From Shewanella sp. VB17 (GTDB taxonomy: Bacteria; Pseudomonadota; Gammaproteobacteria; Enterobacterales; Shewanellaceae): DNA of 64,000 nt. A model generated the notes under the pieces. That model was not told the DNA's origin, made no database searches, and saw only the letters and a program-made list of their open reading frames with translations. The stretch spans positions 930,001 through 994,000 of the forward strand of contig NZ_JABRVS010000001.1 in NCBI RefSeq assembly GCF_013248905.1, in the 5' to 3' direction. Both the position numbers and the translations under genes were made by a program. Each line of letters opens with the position of its first letter. Position 1 is the first letter of the stretch. This document shows positions 55,901-64,000 of this stretch, in pieces.

Positions 55901-56296
55901 TTGTCTGAATTTATTAAAACTCTTATGCATGGACGTCGATTTAAAACTGCGGTTCAAGATCTTCCCCTTGAAGAGTTAAAAACCTTTGGGATTAAGCTCA
56001 CAGAGCTTATTGCTGCTCGCCAGAAACAAGTCGATAAAGAGCTGGTTATCAATGCTGAACGTAAGGAGAAAATAGAAGCCATACGTTTGCAAATGGCAGA
56101 GTTAGGATTATTTATTGAAGATATAGGTATGACTTCAGATACTAAAGCGGTGAAAATAAAACGGGCACCTCGTCCAGCAAAGTATAAAATCAATTCAGGT
56201 GGAGAGCCATTAACGTGGACTGGACAAGGCCGAATGCCTACAGTTTTCAAAAATGCGCTTGAAGCAGGAAAGTCGCTAAATGATTTTTTAATTTAG
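55901..56296 (+). CDS. H-NS family nucleoid-associated protein
   Basis: A 131-residue H-NS/StpA-type protein. The N-terminal two-thirds is helical and charged (dimerisation coiled-coil), with the site-1/site-2 style segment EELKTFGIKLTELIAARQKQ; the C-terminal DNA-binding domain ends with the TGQGRMP-type loop (WTGQGRMPTVFKNALEAG, about 107-124), where QGR is the minor-groove hook. The start is TTG with GAGGA 7 bases upstream, so translation may be modest. It may be a global or accessory silencer of A+T-rich DNA; the surrounding region is A+T-rich and gene-poor. Confidence 0.93.
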   Translation: MSEFIKTLMHGRRFKTAVQDLPLEELKTFGIKLTELIAARQKQVDKELVINAERKEKIEAIRLQMAELGLFIEDIGMTSDTKAVKIKRAPRPAKYKINSGGEPLTWTGQGRMPTVFKNALEAGKSLNDFLI

Positions 56297-56767
56297 CTTT
56301 ATTTATGATTGAATCAAATCACTCTAAGGTGGAGTGATTTTATTTTATAAATAGAACAGCATACAAATTCAGTGTACTTAATTTTTGATTACTATACTTA
56401 AGATTAATTTATTATTTTAAATACAGATTAAAATTGAGTATGAAACATCTTTTCATCCCATGTATTCACAGTATAAATCTAATTAAAGTTGATTAAATAT
56501 ATAGTTATTCACTAAAAGTGAAATTGTATTTTTAAATGGTGCTATCCTGCGTAACAAAATGATACAAGTATATATTCTTGTGTTACTATAGTGTTTTACT
56601 ACATAAGTAATACACAGTGTTGCTTTGTTTTAATTAAATATCATTGATGTTTACTTGTTATTTATTTGTTGTGTTGTTAGCTTTTTATTAACTATAGGTA
56701 TTTATTTAAGTGACTATAATTAATAATTTGATGTTATTCTTACAAATATAAGTGAAGTGAGGTTTTT
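56297..56767. other. A+T-rich spacer
   Basis: A 471-base, very A+T-rich gap with a terminator at 56316 and, I think, no gene. It should contain the promoter for the small gene at 56768; it is a plausible H-NS target but no specific site was assigned. Confidence 0.4.
56316..56346 (+). terminator. Terminator after the H-NS family gene
   Basis: Stem AAATCACTC/GAGTGATTT with a 7-base loop, followed by TATTTTA, 20 bases after the stop codon. Confidence 0.85.
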
Positions 56768-57160
56768 GTGGGTAAATATCATTTACTGATTACTGTGATT
56801 TTGACTTGTATTGTGATGCCAGCCCTCAGCACAGAGACTACATCAGTATACTGCGCTAAGCCTGATGCTAGTTGTTGGGTTTGGTTACTAAATAGTTCAA
56901 ATGATTATATTCAAGTGGAAGGTACATGGGGGAGAGAGTCTTTATCTAATAGTATTTATTTTAACTATTTTACTATTTCAGAACAGAATTATAAAATGGT
57001 AAGTGCTAAATGTCCTGTCGGTTTTGTTGCCCAACCAGGCAATCCCAATTCTAGTTATTGGGATGTATTTAAAATAATGCAAGAAAATGGCATAGCTGTT
57101 ATTGCAGATGGGACGCAGACTATCCATAATATAACAGATCTCCAGACGCGAATATTTTGA
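56768..57160 (+). CDS. Small exported hypothetical protein
   Basis: A 130-residue protein with a signal peptide (about 1-21, ending PALSTE). The mature part has three cysteines (in VYCAKPDASCWVWLL and SAKCPVGFV) and many aromatic residues; I do not recognise the family. The start is GTG with GAGG 5 bases upstream. It is followed by a strong hairpin. It shares direction with the H-NS-like gene but is probably separately transcribed. Confidence 0.55.
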   Translation: MGKYHLLITVILTCIVMPALSTETTSVYCAKPDASCWVWLLNSSNDYIQVEGTWGRESLSNSIYFNYFTISEQNYKMVSAKCPVGFVAQPGNPNSSYWDVFKIMQENGIAVIADGTQTIHNITDLQTRIF

Positions 57161-57187
57161 ATTTTGAAGGAATATTGTGCATTGATT

Positions 57188-57235
57188 AGCAGTGATTGAG
57201 AACCTTCAATTTTCTCTATCACTGCTGTGTTTTGC
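57188..57235 (+). terminator. Terminator after the small exported gene
   Basis: A 15-bp stem with a single mismatch (AGCAGTGATTGAGAA pairs with TTCTCTATCACTGCT), followed by GTGTTTTG. Strong hairpin 28 bases past the stop. Confidence 0.75.
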
Positions 57236-57371
57236 TATTCTACATCAGTTTTTAAATAGGTACATAGAAGCGCGCTTCGGATACATTAGTCAATAAGATT
57301 AAACCCACCGACAGTAAAGTCGGCATAATAGCTTGAGTGTCTATTTGGTATAGGTTTTACTATCGCTAATA

Positions 57372-59630
57372 TTAGAGCCCCTGACTGTACTGGGCATGGG
57401 TCGAGACCGTCACCATGGCATCGAGCTGTATTTTTGCCTCGCTGTCACCCTTGATTAGTTTTTCAAAATGACGAATTAATTCCGTTTTATCTAATTCCGC
57501 CTTGGATCCCGAGCCGATATTGGTCAAATCGATAAAGAATTCATCGAACAGGTGTGAAAAGTCTTCGATGACATTCATATTTAAAAACTGCTCATGGTTA
57601 TAGATGCTGGGATAACCGCCTTTTTGCTTATCGACGGCAAAAGAGATGCCTTTGACATTCGTAATTGTGGTCGCTTTTTCACATTTGAGCATACAGCCAT
57701 CTTCGATACTGGGCTTATTACAGCCGACAGTTTGCTGAAAGAAGCATTGTCTGCTGGTCATCATCAGAATGGGGTGGTAGATACTGTAGAGCAACTTAAA
57801 ATTTTCTGGTCGTGCGATATTTTTGATTTGATTTTGGTTTATCTCATTGGAGATAAACGCACCGGAGCAGTTCAATTCTTCCTGTAAGGTTAATAGCGCA
57901 TGAGAGTTAGTCGTATTTAAAAAAGGCCCAGCGATCCAGTCGATGTTCATTTCAAATGCCTTGTATGCCACGCCAGTATTGTTGGTGACGATTCGTACCG
58001 GCTTGACTTGCTCAAGAATTTTTACCGCCTCGATATAGTCCTTACCGATGAGTACGGCAGGAAACCAAGGGATTAATCTTGGGTTTCTTAATAAAATATC
58101 AATGTATTTAGTACAATTCTTTTTAAAACTTTCAGGTAATTTAAAATAGATGTCTGCGTCGGTGATATCAGCAAGGTGCAGGTCTTTCTCATCACTTATT
58201 AGTATCGATAGTGTGGGTGTCTCTGTCAGCTTGCTATGTTTGGTCAGCGTTGGCAGACTGACTGCTGGGATCACTCTCACTTTATCATTCAGTAGAAAAG
58301 CGACCTGATTTTTAATGCGAGTAAGTTCCTTAAATGGGATGCTAAGGCCAGCTTCAAGGTCGCAAAAATCGAATGCTTGTAAGGAATATTTGCCCTGTTG
58401 TAGGCTTTTAAAGCGCTTTTCGATGGCGCTTTTATCCACTGATGTTTGCTCTGATGCGATAAGCGGCATTTCAGAATGTACGCAAAAATTATGCTTGTTT
58501 GTGGTGACATTGACTGTTAGTGGTTTGCCGGCTTGCCCGCTAAAATGTATGGTTAATGTTTGCTTGGCGATGCTTAAGTGCTTAATTTTTTCAACTACAT
58601 GTGCACCGATGGCATTTTTTTCTTCTGAAAGTCCTTGTTGAACTTGCTGGATCTGCACCACAGAAATGGCATTATGTTCATCGTTGGCATGTTTAAAACT
58701 GTTATCTCTGGGATTATCGATAAACATGTTTTTGGTGAGGTTGCCTTTTAAAAAAGAATTGGTGAAGTCACGGTTAAAAACTTTATAAAGTTGCGTATTG
58801 TCGGATAGTAACTGGCCGGTTTCGATAAATCGATCTATCTGCTTACGCCAGCTATCTACCACGGTATGGACATATTGAGCACCTTTAATACGCCCCTCTA
58901 TTTTTAATGAATCGACACCAGCATCGACTAATTCAGGTAGGTCGAAATAGGCTGAGTTATCTTTTAGGTTTAATGGGAACTTGTTGCCTGCGGCGGTGAT
59001 TTCATACTCATCCCGACAAGCTTGGCTGCATCGACCGCGATTGCCTGAGTTACCGACACTGACAGAGCTTGAATAACACTGACCAGAGAAGGCGATACAC
59101 AGTGCACCATGGACAAATACTTCGGTGAGTACGTCATGCTCATGGGCGAGTGTAGTGAGACTCTTAATTTCGCTCAAGTTTAATTCACGTGATAGATTGA
59201 CGCGAGTGGCGCCAATTTTAGCTAAAAAGCGTATTTGCCCTGGGTTATGGGTGGTGAGCTGAGTTGAGGCGTGCACGGCTAGACTAGGGAAATATTTTTT
59301 GACCAAATTAAATATGCCCAAGTCCTGCACGATAATGCCATCTATGCCGATATTAACGATTTGATTAAGTAGCTTAATTAAACCAGTAAACTCTTGTTCT
59401 AGGATCACGATATTCATGGTGAGAAAGACTTCACACTGATATTGATGTGCTAGCCCAATGACCCCGATCAAGTCATCGAATGAGAGATTGGTCGCCCGAT
59501 TACGGGCATTGAATGTATCTAGACCACAATAGACGGCATTTGCACCTGCAACAATCGCGGCTTTGATTGCATCGACATCCCCACCAGGTGCCAATAATTC
59601 AATTTTTCTACTCATTACGTTATTACTCAT
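57372..59630 (-). CDS. U32 family peptidase-like protein, RlhA-like
   Basis: A 752-residue protein of the U32 family with a long C-terminal extension (DUF3656-like). The N-terminal TIM-barrel has KIELLAPGGDVDAIKAAIVA (about 9-28) and GANAVYCGLDTFNARN; the family signature is EVFVHGALCIAFSGQCY (about 172-188), with further cysteines in RGRCSQACRDEY for an iron-sulfur or metal site. E. coli RlhA, which hydroxylates C2501 of 23S rRNA, belongs to this family but is about 650 residues. RNA or tRNA hydroxylation is the likely role; protease activity is doubtful. It is a single gene. Confidence 0.85.
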   Translation of the reverse strand: MSNNVMSRKIELLAPGGDVDAIKAAIVAGANAVYCGLDTFNARNRATNLSFDDLIGVIGLAHQYQCEVFLTMNIVILEQEFTGLIKLLNQIVNIGIDGIIVQDLGIFNLVKKYFPSLAVHASTQLTTHNPGQIRFLAKIGATRVNLSRELNLSEIKSLTTLAHEHDVLTEVFVHGALCIAFSGQCYSSSVSVGNSGNRGRCSQACRDEYEITAAGNKFPLNLKDNSAYFDLPELVDAGVDSLKIEGRIKGAQYVHTVVDSWRKQIDRFIETGQLLSDNTQLYKVFNRDFTNSFLKGNLTKNMFIDNPRDNSFKHANDEHNAISVVQIQQVQQGLSEEKNAIGAHVVEKIKHLSIAKQTLTIHFSGQAGKPLTVNVTTNKHNFCVHSEMPLIASEQTSVDKSAIEKRFKSLQQGKYSLQAFDFCDLEAGLSIPFKELTRIKNQVAFLLNDKVRVIPAVSLPTLTKHSKLTETPTLSILISDEKDLHLADITDADIYFKLPESFKKNCTKYIDILLRNPRLIPWFPAVLIGKDYIEAVKILEQVKPVRIVTNNTGVAYKAFEMNIDWIAGPFLNTTNSHALLTLQEELNCSGAFISNEINQNQIKNIARPENFKLLYSIYHPILMMTSRQCFFQQTVGCNKPSIEDGCMLKCEKATTITNVKGISFAVDKQKGGYPSIYNHEQFLNMNVIEDFSHLFDEFFIDLTNIGSGSKAELDKTELIRHFEKLIKGDSEAKIQLDAMVTVSTHAQYSQGL

Positions 59631-60079
59631 TTTATTGCTTAGTTAAATTTTCGATGAGGATCCTACCACAAGCGTTAGCACCAGCATAAATTAGATTTCA
59701 CTATCAATAATCGTAAGTGGATGTAAGAAAATACAGCATACCTTGTGTGGCGCTTTGTCGTTAGAAGAGAATTAATAATGGGGATAACGAAGGATGTCTG
59801 CGGTTGTTTCTTAACTATGCCAGCTCATGTTTATATGTTGTCAGTATCACTAGGAGCTAATGTCAGTTATACATTTTATAGCCGAAAAAGACTAGTTTAC
59901 ACATTTTTTATCTGGTACCTTTCTTCGGCTGTCTGTTATTTGTACAGGTCTACCTTGGTAGATGATATATGAGCCTGCACAGATCTTTAATTGATACCCA
60001 AAATGTGTTGGTTATCCTTGGCCTCTAGATAGAGCACACCAAAGAGAATGATAAATTTACTAAGCGTGATCATAAAATA
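59631..60079. other. Spacer between the U32 gene and the IS element
   Basis: A 449-base region with no supported gene. A 75-codon frame at 59745 starts with weak features and has no recognisable family; it is not called. The region must include the U32 promoter. Confidence 0.35.
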
Positions 60080-60119
60080 ACTGCAGTCATATTATAACAA
60101 TAATAGGAGTCATAAGTGC

Positions 60120-60749
60120 TTAACTAAAAGTTATCGAATATTTAGACTGATAATTATCCAGTATGTCTTTCACACTATTTTTTAGCGTCTCAAACGTGAT
60201 AAAAGCATGGCAAGATAGCCATTCATATTTGATCTTTTTCCAGAGTATTTCAATGATATTGAGTTCGGGAGAATAAGCAGGTAAATACATAATGACAAGC
60301 CCTTTTAGTAACCATTCATAGCACTTTTCTTTAAAACGCTTAGCGCGATGAAATGAATCATTATCAAGGTAGATAATCGTTAATTTATCAAGACGTTTAG
60401 TCGATATGAAGTGCTCAAAAGCTTCTATAACAACCTCGGTATTCACTTTACTTTCAGTGGTATGGTAAACAAGTGTTCCTTTTCTACTTAAAAAACCAAG
60501 TACATTAAGCCTCTTGCTATGAGAGTATGAAGGCATCACTAACGGCTCTCCTTTTGGAGACCAAGCGCTGGGTAAGTTTGACTTCTGGCTAAAGCCAGAC
60601 TCATCAAAATAAAAGAGCTCAATTCTCCCAGCCTCTTCAGCTGTAATGAGGTCTGCTAATGTTTGCTGACAATCTAAAAAGTCTGATTCATAACGTTGAT
60701 TTTTTAGGCTATGTCTGGCACGTTTATAGCTATAATTGAATTTTTTTTT
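60120..60749 (-). CDS. IS630 transposase, C-terminal (DDE) frame
   Basis: The catalytic half of the transposase, in the -1 frame to the upstream part; its reading frame is open from the A9 slippery run at 60741-60749. It has the catalytic triad: ELFYFDESGFSQ (D), TIIYLDNDSFHRAKRF (D) and YSPELNIIEILWKKIK (E), with the last two spaced about as usual for IS630. A separate start at ATG 60539 would omit the first Asp, so it is probably only made by frameshifting. Fused to the first frame it gives about 336 residues, normal for IS630. Confidence 0.8.
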   Translation of the reverse strand, partial: KKKFNYSYKRARHSLKNQRYESDFLDCQQTLADLITAEEAGRIELFYFDESGFSQKSNLPSAWSPKGEPLVMPSYSHSKRLNVLGFLSRKGTLVYHTTESKVNTEVVIEAFEHFISTKRLDKLTIIYLDNDSFHRAKRFKEKCYEWLLKGLVIMYLPAYSPELNIIEILWKKIKYEWLSCHAFITFETLKNSVKDILDNYQSKYSITFS

Positions 60750-61129
60750 AATGTTCTTTTTATCGTTGATTTACTGACATTCTTGCCTGTTTCTGATGCC
60801 ATTATCGCCTGAGCTCGTTTAAGTTGATAAGGCTCATCATCGACCCACTCTTTTAACTGTAAGTTTTCAGCTTCATTATAGATTTCTGGTCGTCCAGTTC
60901 GCTTACCGTCATAAAGAAAGCTGATCCCCAAATCAAACCATAGATCTATCCATCCAGATACGGTGCTGGGTTTTACCAATAATATTTGTGCAATTTGCTT
61001 GAGACTGAATCCATGATAACTACTCAATATTGCATGAGCACGCGTTCTACAGCGATGTTTAGGATGATTTTTGAATGCTTCTTCCAGCGTAGTGAACTCA
61101 TGTTCTAACAGTGATCTAACTTGTTTCAT
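60704..61129 (-). CDS. IS630 transposase, N-terminal helix-turn-helix frame
   Basis: The first 141 codons of the transposase, with a winged-helix/homeodomain-like DNA-binding part: RTRAHAILSSYHGFSLKQIA (about 28-47), VKPSTVSGWIDLWFDLG and the linker GKRTGRPEIYNEAE. Translation in this frame ends at 60704, just past the A9 run; the true transposase continues in the -1 frame. Alone, the product might act as a DNA-binding repressor. Confidence 0.8.
   Translation of the reverse strand: MKQVRSLLEHEFTTLEEAFKNHPKHRCRTRAHAILSSYHGFSLKQIAQILLVKPSTVSGWIDLWFDLGISFLYDGKRTGRPEIYNEAENLQLKEWVDDEPYQLKRAQAIMASETGKNVSKSTIKRTLKKNSIIAINVPDIA
60741..60749 (-). other. A9 slippery run for -1 frameshift in the IS630 transposase
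   Basis: Nine consecutive A on the minus strand, read in the first frame as TTA AAA AAA AAT. It contains the heptamer A-AAA-AAA and the -1 frame continues directly into the conserved transposase sequence (KKKFNYSYKRA). Programmed -1 frameshifting is common in IS elements; a mutational indel is the alternative. Confidence 0.7.
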
Positions 61130-61260
61130 ATAAAAAATAATGAGTAAATTCAGTCAGTAGTTATACGTAAATCGTAATTTTGATGCAAGATTAAAAGTAT
61201 AAAAAATCAGTGTTTAAATAACGTTCTAATTAGTGGTAATTTTATACTCAGGTACTTAGA

Positions 61261-62967
61261 ATGATAAAACGATTAGCTTTAATTACCTCAATATCTATTG
61301 GTGTATGGTCTTTATTGACCGGTTGCGATGATGATATATCAGAGCAGAGTGAGATGGCAGATAGTATTTTTATAAGTGGTACCATACTGACGCTAAATAA
61401 AACGGATGAAGTTGCTCAAGCTGTAGCTGTCAAGAATGGGAATATCTTGGCTGTCGGAAGCGATAGCGAAATAGCCCACTTTATAGGTGATGAAACTCAG
61501 GTAGTTAATTTACAAGGTAGTACATTGATCCCCGGCTTTTATGATGCCCATAGTCACTTTGTGATGACAGGCATGGTTGGCTTGTATCAGATTAACCTCA
61601 ATAGTCCCCCGATTGGGACTGTTGAGAGCATTGAGAATATCATTGCCTTATTAGAAGAAAAAGCAAACAACATTCCCGCTGGGGATTGGATAGAAGGCTT
61701 CGGTTACGATGATACTTTATTGGTTGAAGGGCGCCATCCTACACGTGATGATTTAGATAGGGCATCCACAGAACATCCAATACTTATTACTCATACGTCA
61801 GGCCACTTAGCCGTTGCAAATAGCCTTGCACTTGAATTAGCAGGAATTACGAACGCTACGCCTCAACCTGAGGGGGGAGTGATCAGAAAAGATGAAGATG
61901 GCGAACCAACGGGTGTCCTTGATGAGCCACCAGCGTTCGATCAGGTGGGTAAATTGATCCCAGCGATGACGACAGAACAAATGCTTGCAGCAATTCGCTA
62001 TGCGTCTGATATTTATGCTGCAAAAGGTGTTACTACAGCAAATAGTGGATTAGCTTCTATCGAACTCATTTCATTGCTTAAAATGGCGTCAGAACAAGAT
62101 GACTTACTTAACGTTCACGTTATTGCCTGGCCGACGTTAGAAGATTCACAGCAGGCTTATGATTTGGCACTCAATAACGATAAACTCATCATAGGGGGTA
62201 TCAAAGAGGTAGCTGATGGTTCAATTCAAGGTTATAGCGGATATCTAAGTGAACCTTATTATACTCCGTTTAATGGTGATGCTGACTACCGTGGTTATCC
62301 TCGACATGATCGTGAGAAATTGGCTGATAGGATCATGAAAATACATTCAGCAGGAAGACAGGTGTTTTTACATGCCAATGGAGATGCAGCAATTGACGAT
62401 GCTCTTTATGCTTTTAGAAAAGCTCAGGAAGCATTTCCTAGAGAAGATACCCGGCATACGCTAATCCATGCACAAATGGCGAGAGAAGATCAACTTGATG
62501 AGATGGCAGAGCTTGGTTTGATTCCTTCTTTTTTCCAGCTTCATACTTATTACTGGGGTGACCGTCACCGAGACATTTTTATGGGACCAGAACGTGCCTT
62601 TCGTATGAGTCCTACTAAATCGGCTGCAGATAGGGGCATGCGGTTCACTATTCACACAGATACACCTGTTGTGCCAATGGATCCTATGTTGATGATCTGG
62701 TCGGCGGTCAATCGTGTGTCTACCAGTGGTCAGGTTATTGGTCGTGAGCAGTCTATCACTGCGTTAGAAGCTCTCCGCGCAACGACGATTAATAGTGCAT
62801 TCCAAAATTTTGAAGACCATATTAAAGGGTCTATCGAACCCGGTAAATTGGCAGATTTTACCATCCTTGCAGAAAACCCATTGAAGGTCGATCCTATAAG
62901 GATCAAAGATATTCAAATACTAGAAGCAATCGTTGGTGGTGATAGCATCTATAAAACGATGTTATAG
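61261..62967 (+). CDS. Amidohydrolase family lipoprotein (YtcJ-like)
   Basis: A 568-residue metal-dependent hydrolase with a lipoprotein signal peptide (lipobox LLTGC at about 18-22, so anchored to a membrane in the periplasm). Order: beta-sandwich part (FISGTILTLNKTDEVAQAVA, about 36-55), metal-site motif GFYDAHSHFVM (about 92-102), GYDDTLLVEGRHPTRDDLD, HTLIHAQMARED (about 400-411), and FTIHTDTPVVPMDP (about 460-473), then an amidohydrolase tail ENPLKVDP. It resembles amidohydrolase_3/YtcJ proteins; substrate unknown. The IS element lies 99 bases upstream. Confidence 0.85.
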   Translation: MIKRLALITSISIGVWSLLTGCDDDISEQSEMADSIFISGTILTLNKTDEVAQAVAVKNGNILAVGSDSEIAHFIGDETQVVNLQGSTLIPGFYDAHSHFVMTGMVGLYQINLNSPPIGTVESIENIIALLEEKANNIPAGDWIEGFGYDDTLLVEGRHPTRDDLDRASTEHPILITHTSGHLAVANSLALELAGITNATPQPEGGVIRKDEDGEPTGVLDEPPAFDQVGKLIPAMTTEQMLAAIRYASDIYAAKGVTTANSGLASIELISLLKMASEQDDLLNVHVIAWPTLEDSQQAYDLALNNDKLIIGGIKEVADGSIQGYSGYLSEPYYTPFNGDADYRGYPRHDREKLADRIMKIHSAGRQVFLHANGDAAIDDALYAFRKAQEAFPREDTRHTLIHAQMAREDQLDEMAELGLIPSFFQLHTYYWGDRHRDIFMGPERAFRMSPTKSAADRGMRFTIHTDTPVVPMDPMLMIWSAVNRVSTSGQVIGREQSITALEALRATTINSAFQNFEDHIKGSIEPGKLADFTILAENPLKVDPIRIKDIQILEAIVGGDSIYKTML

Positions 62968-63268
62968 CTTCGTTATTCATTAGGTGAGTGTATGCTGGAA
63001 TAAATTTTAGTATACACTCCACACTAATATCGATGTATTCACAGTTGAGAGCCAATCTAGTCCATTCACTATACTTATCTATCTATGTTTATTTAAGTTA
63101 CACTCAGAATTAAAGCTTGTAGCCTACGTTAAGCAGCTGGTTTTGCTTTAATCAAGGCAAAGTTATGAGTGACTTATGACAAGGATTTTTAAGTCGAATA
63201 AAATAGCTACTGGCTGTTGTTTGCAACTTAACCTAGTATATGTTTTCATCAATTAAGGTGTTATAAAA
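62968..63268. other. Spacer after the amidohydrolase gene
   Basis: A 301-base gap. It has an imperfect stem-loop GAGTGTAT/ATACACTC (62986-63019, no T tract), a possible 3' end signal of the amidohydrolase gene. No gene was seen. Confidence 0.4.
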
Positions 63269-63464
63269 ATGTCTCACTCAGAAACCAACTGCCTTTGTGG
63301 TGCTGTAAAAATCGTTGCCGAGGAAGTTAATCCTAAATTTAAAAGGGTTGGAAATGGATATGCAATATTTTAGTGACATGCGACCGAGTTATTATTGTTT
63401 TTCCAATGAAACAAAAGAAATGACGACAGCTGAGATAATGGCCTTTTTTACCGCTGCAGTGTAA
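63269..63464 (+). pseudogene. Glutathione-dependent formaldehyde-activating (GFA) family pseudogene, internal deletion
   Basis: The first 24 codons (MSHSETNCLCGAVKIVAEEV) match the start of GFA/CENP-V family proteins, with the CxCG zinc motif. The reading frame then runs into a stop at 63373. From about 63358, one base forward, a frame gives QYFSDMRPSYYCFSNETKEM and TTAEIMAFF, matching the C-terminal end of the same family. About 60-70 middle residues, which carry the other zinc ligands, are missing. So the gene was reduced by a deletion and cannot make a functional protein. Confidence 0.75.
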
Positions 63465-64000
63465 TTAAAGATACAGATAACCAGATTCAATTTCATCATT
63501 ATTCCATTTTAATAGGGCGTTGTAGTTGGTGATGGACTTTGATACGCCATCGCCTTACTCGCGTAGTATTAACGGTAGGGAGCATGTTCAGTTACTTGTT
63601 TTATATTCGATATAATATTGATTAATAATGAAAATCATCTTTAACGTTACGAGATCTTATGGGTCATGTGGCACTCAGAAGTTGAGTGTCATACAGTGAA
63701 TATGTTTCATTGATTTTTTAACATTTTTAACATTTTTAACATTTTTAACATTTTTAACGTTTTAACTTATTTTATCAACGTTGAAATAGGGTTGGCTCAC
63801 GTATTGGTTACAAACTGATGCAAATAATCTTTTGATTTTTAATCAAAAAACACACATTGTTATGACAGCGCTGTTATAGGTAGGTATAACAATAAAAATT
63901 ATACCTTTTTAGATCATAACTAATAGAAAAGCGTCAGCAGCGTACTGAATGATGTAAATGGATTGTGAGGCTGAATCGGGGGCGCATAATAAAATTTCGA
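63465..64000. promoter_or_regulatory. Right-end region with tandem repeat and dyads
   Basis: A 536-base gene-free stretch to the window edge. It holds a 9-bp tandem repeat at 63720-63764, the hairpin TTTTGATT/AATCAAAA at 63830-63848, the palindrome ACAGCGCTGT at 63865-63874, and the inverted repeat GTTATA-N6-TATAAC at 63873-63890. The crowding of dyads suggests a control region for a gene beyond 64000. No gene starts are assigned in the window. Confidence 0.5.
63720..63764. repeat. 9-bp tandem repeat AACATTTTT
   Basis: Four perfect head-to-tail copies of AACATTTTT (63720-63755) and one degenerate copy AACGTTTT. Such A+T-rich repeats can vary in copy number by slippage and may alter spacing in a promoter. 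Confidence 0.9.

Larger units (their letters stand above)
60080..61161 (-). mobile_element. IS630-family insertion sequence
   Basis: About 1.08 kb with an IS630-type transposase in two overlapping frames (61129-60704 and a second frame to 60120). The proposed ends are imperfect inverted repeats that both begin ACT[AG]C and are flanked by TA, the usual IS630 target: left TA|ACTGCAGTC, right (reading inward) TA|ACTACTGAC. Match between ends is only about 14 of 26, so exact borders are tentative. The element lies 100 bases upstream of an amidohydrolase gene and may affect its expression. All DDE residues of the fused protein are present. Confidence 0.75.

Noticed and set aside
59745..59972. 75-codon frame upstream of the IS element
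   Set aside because: No family features or ribosome binding site; it overlaps the region where the U32 promoter is expected.
60120..60539. Independent 139-residue transposase start at ATG 60539
   Set aside because: It would lack the first catalytic Asp and the conserved upstream part that is open in the same frame; expression by frameshift is more likely.
63113..63154. Minus-strand stretch reading KQNQLLNVGYKL then stop, like an outer-membrane protein tail
   Set aside because: Only about 13 codons are open before an upstream stop; too short to claim a gene remnant.
1..64000. CRISPR arrays, tRNA, rRNA and retron-like elements
   Set aside because: No regularly spaced repeats, tRNA cloverleafs, rRNA or reverse transcriptase motifs were recognised by eye; a tRNAscan or CRISPR finder run would confirm.

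Overview
The window looks like a chromosomal segment of a cold- or marine-type gammaproteobacterium, most likely Shewanella or a close relative. This rests on the gene families (a curli locus with csgD beside csgEFG, a dsbD/fxsA pair, the sfsA-dksA-gluQ-pcnB-folK-panB-panC block), the A+T-rich spacers, and several families common in marine Alteromonadales (M9 collagenase, LasA-type M23 peptidase, S8 protease with P and PKD domains). No rRNA, tRNA or CRISPR array was recognised, and genus assignment is inference from gene content only.

Layout. 1-4.4 kb: the end of a type VI secretion cluster (C-terminal tssM, a minimal kinase-like protein, an unidentified 285-residue protein, tssA). 4.7-9.5 kb: curli biogenesis, with csgE-csgF-csgG and a csgD-like regulator on the plus strand converging on csgB-csgA on the minus strand; CsgA is a very long acidic curlin with about 20 repeats. 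10-15.6 kb: two secreted peptidases, a subtilase and an M9 collagenase, convergent around a hairpin. 15.9-26.6 kb: a quinone oxidoreductase-like protein, galK-galM, a CPA2 antiporter, dsbD, fxsA and a serine/threonine kinase. 26.9-34.9 kb: DUF2938, tpm, tcdA, a periplasmic binding-like protein, a LasA-like M23 peptidase, a SIMPL protein and a TPR-GGDEF diguanylate cyclase.

35.3-54.5 kb is housekeeping: mpl, ubiX, hpt, yadG-yadH, panC, panB, folK, pcnB, gluQ, dksA, sfsA, pepB, hrpB, mrcB. From hpt to mrcB the order matches the E. coli minute-3 region closely, except that panD is absent from its usual place and pepB is inserted. pcnB appears to use an ATT start codon, as in E. coli.

54.5-64 kb is less conserved and gene-poor: small secreted proteins, an H-NS family protein with a TTG start, a U32 (RlhA-like) protein, an IS630-family insertion sequence whose transposase needs a -1 frameshift at a run of nine A, an amidohydrolase lipoprotein, and a GFA-family pseudogene with a large internal deletion. 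The last 500 bases hold a 9-bp tandem repeat and three dyads that look like control elements for a gene beyond the right edge.

No wholly new multi-gene system is proven here. The best candidates for novelty are the uncharacterised protein in the T6SS cluster with its kinase-like neighbour, the giant acidic curlin, and a 10-bp palindrome shared by the csgB upstream region and the right-end control region.
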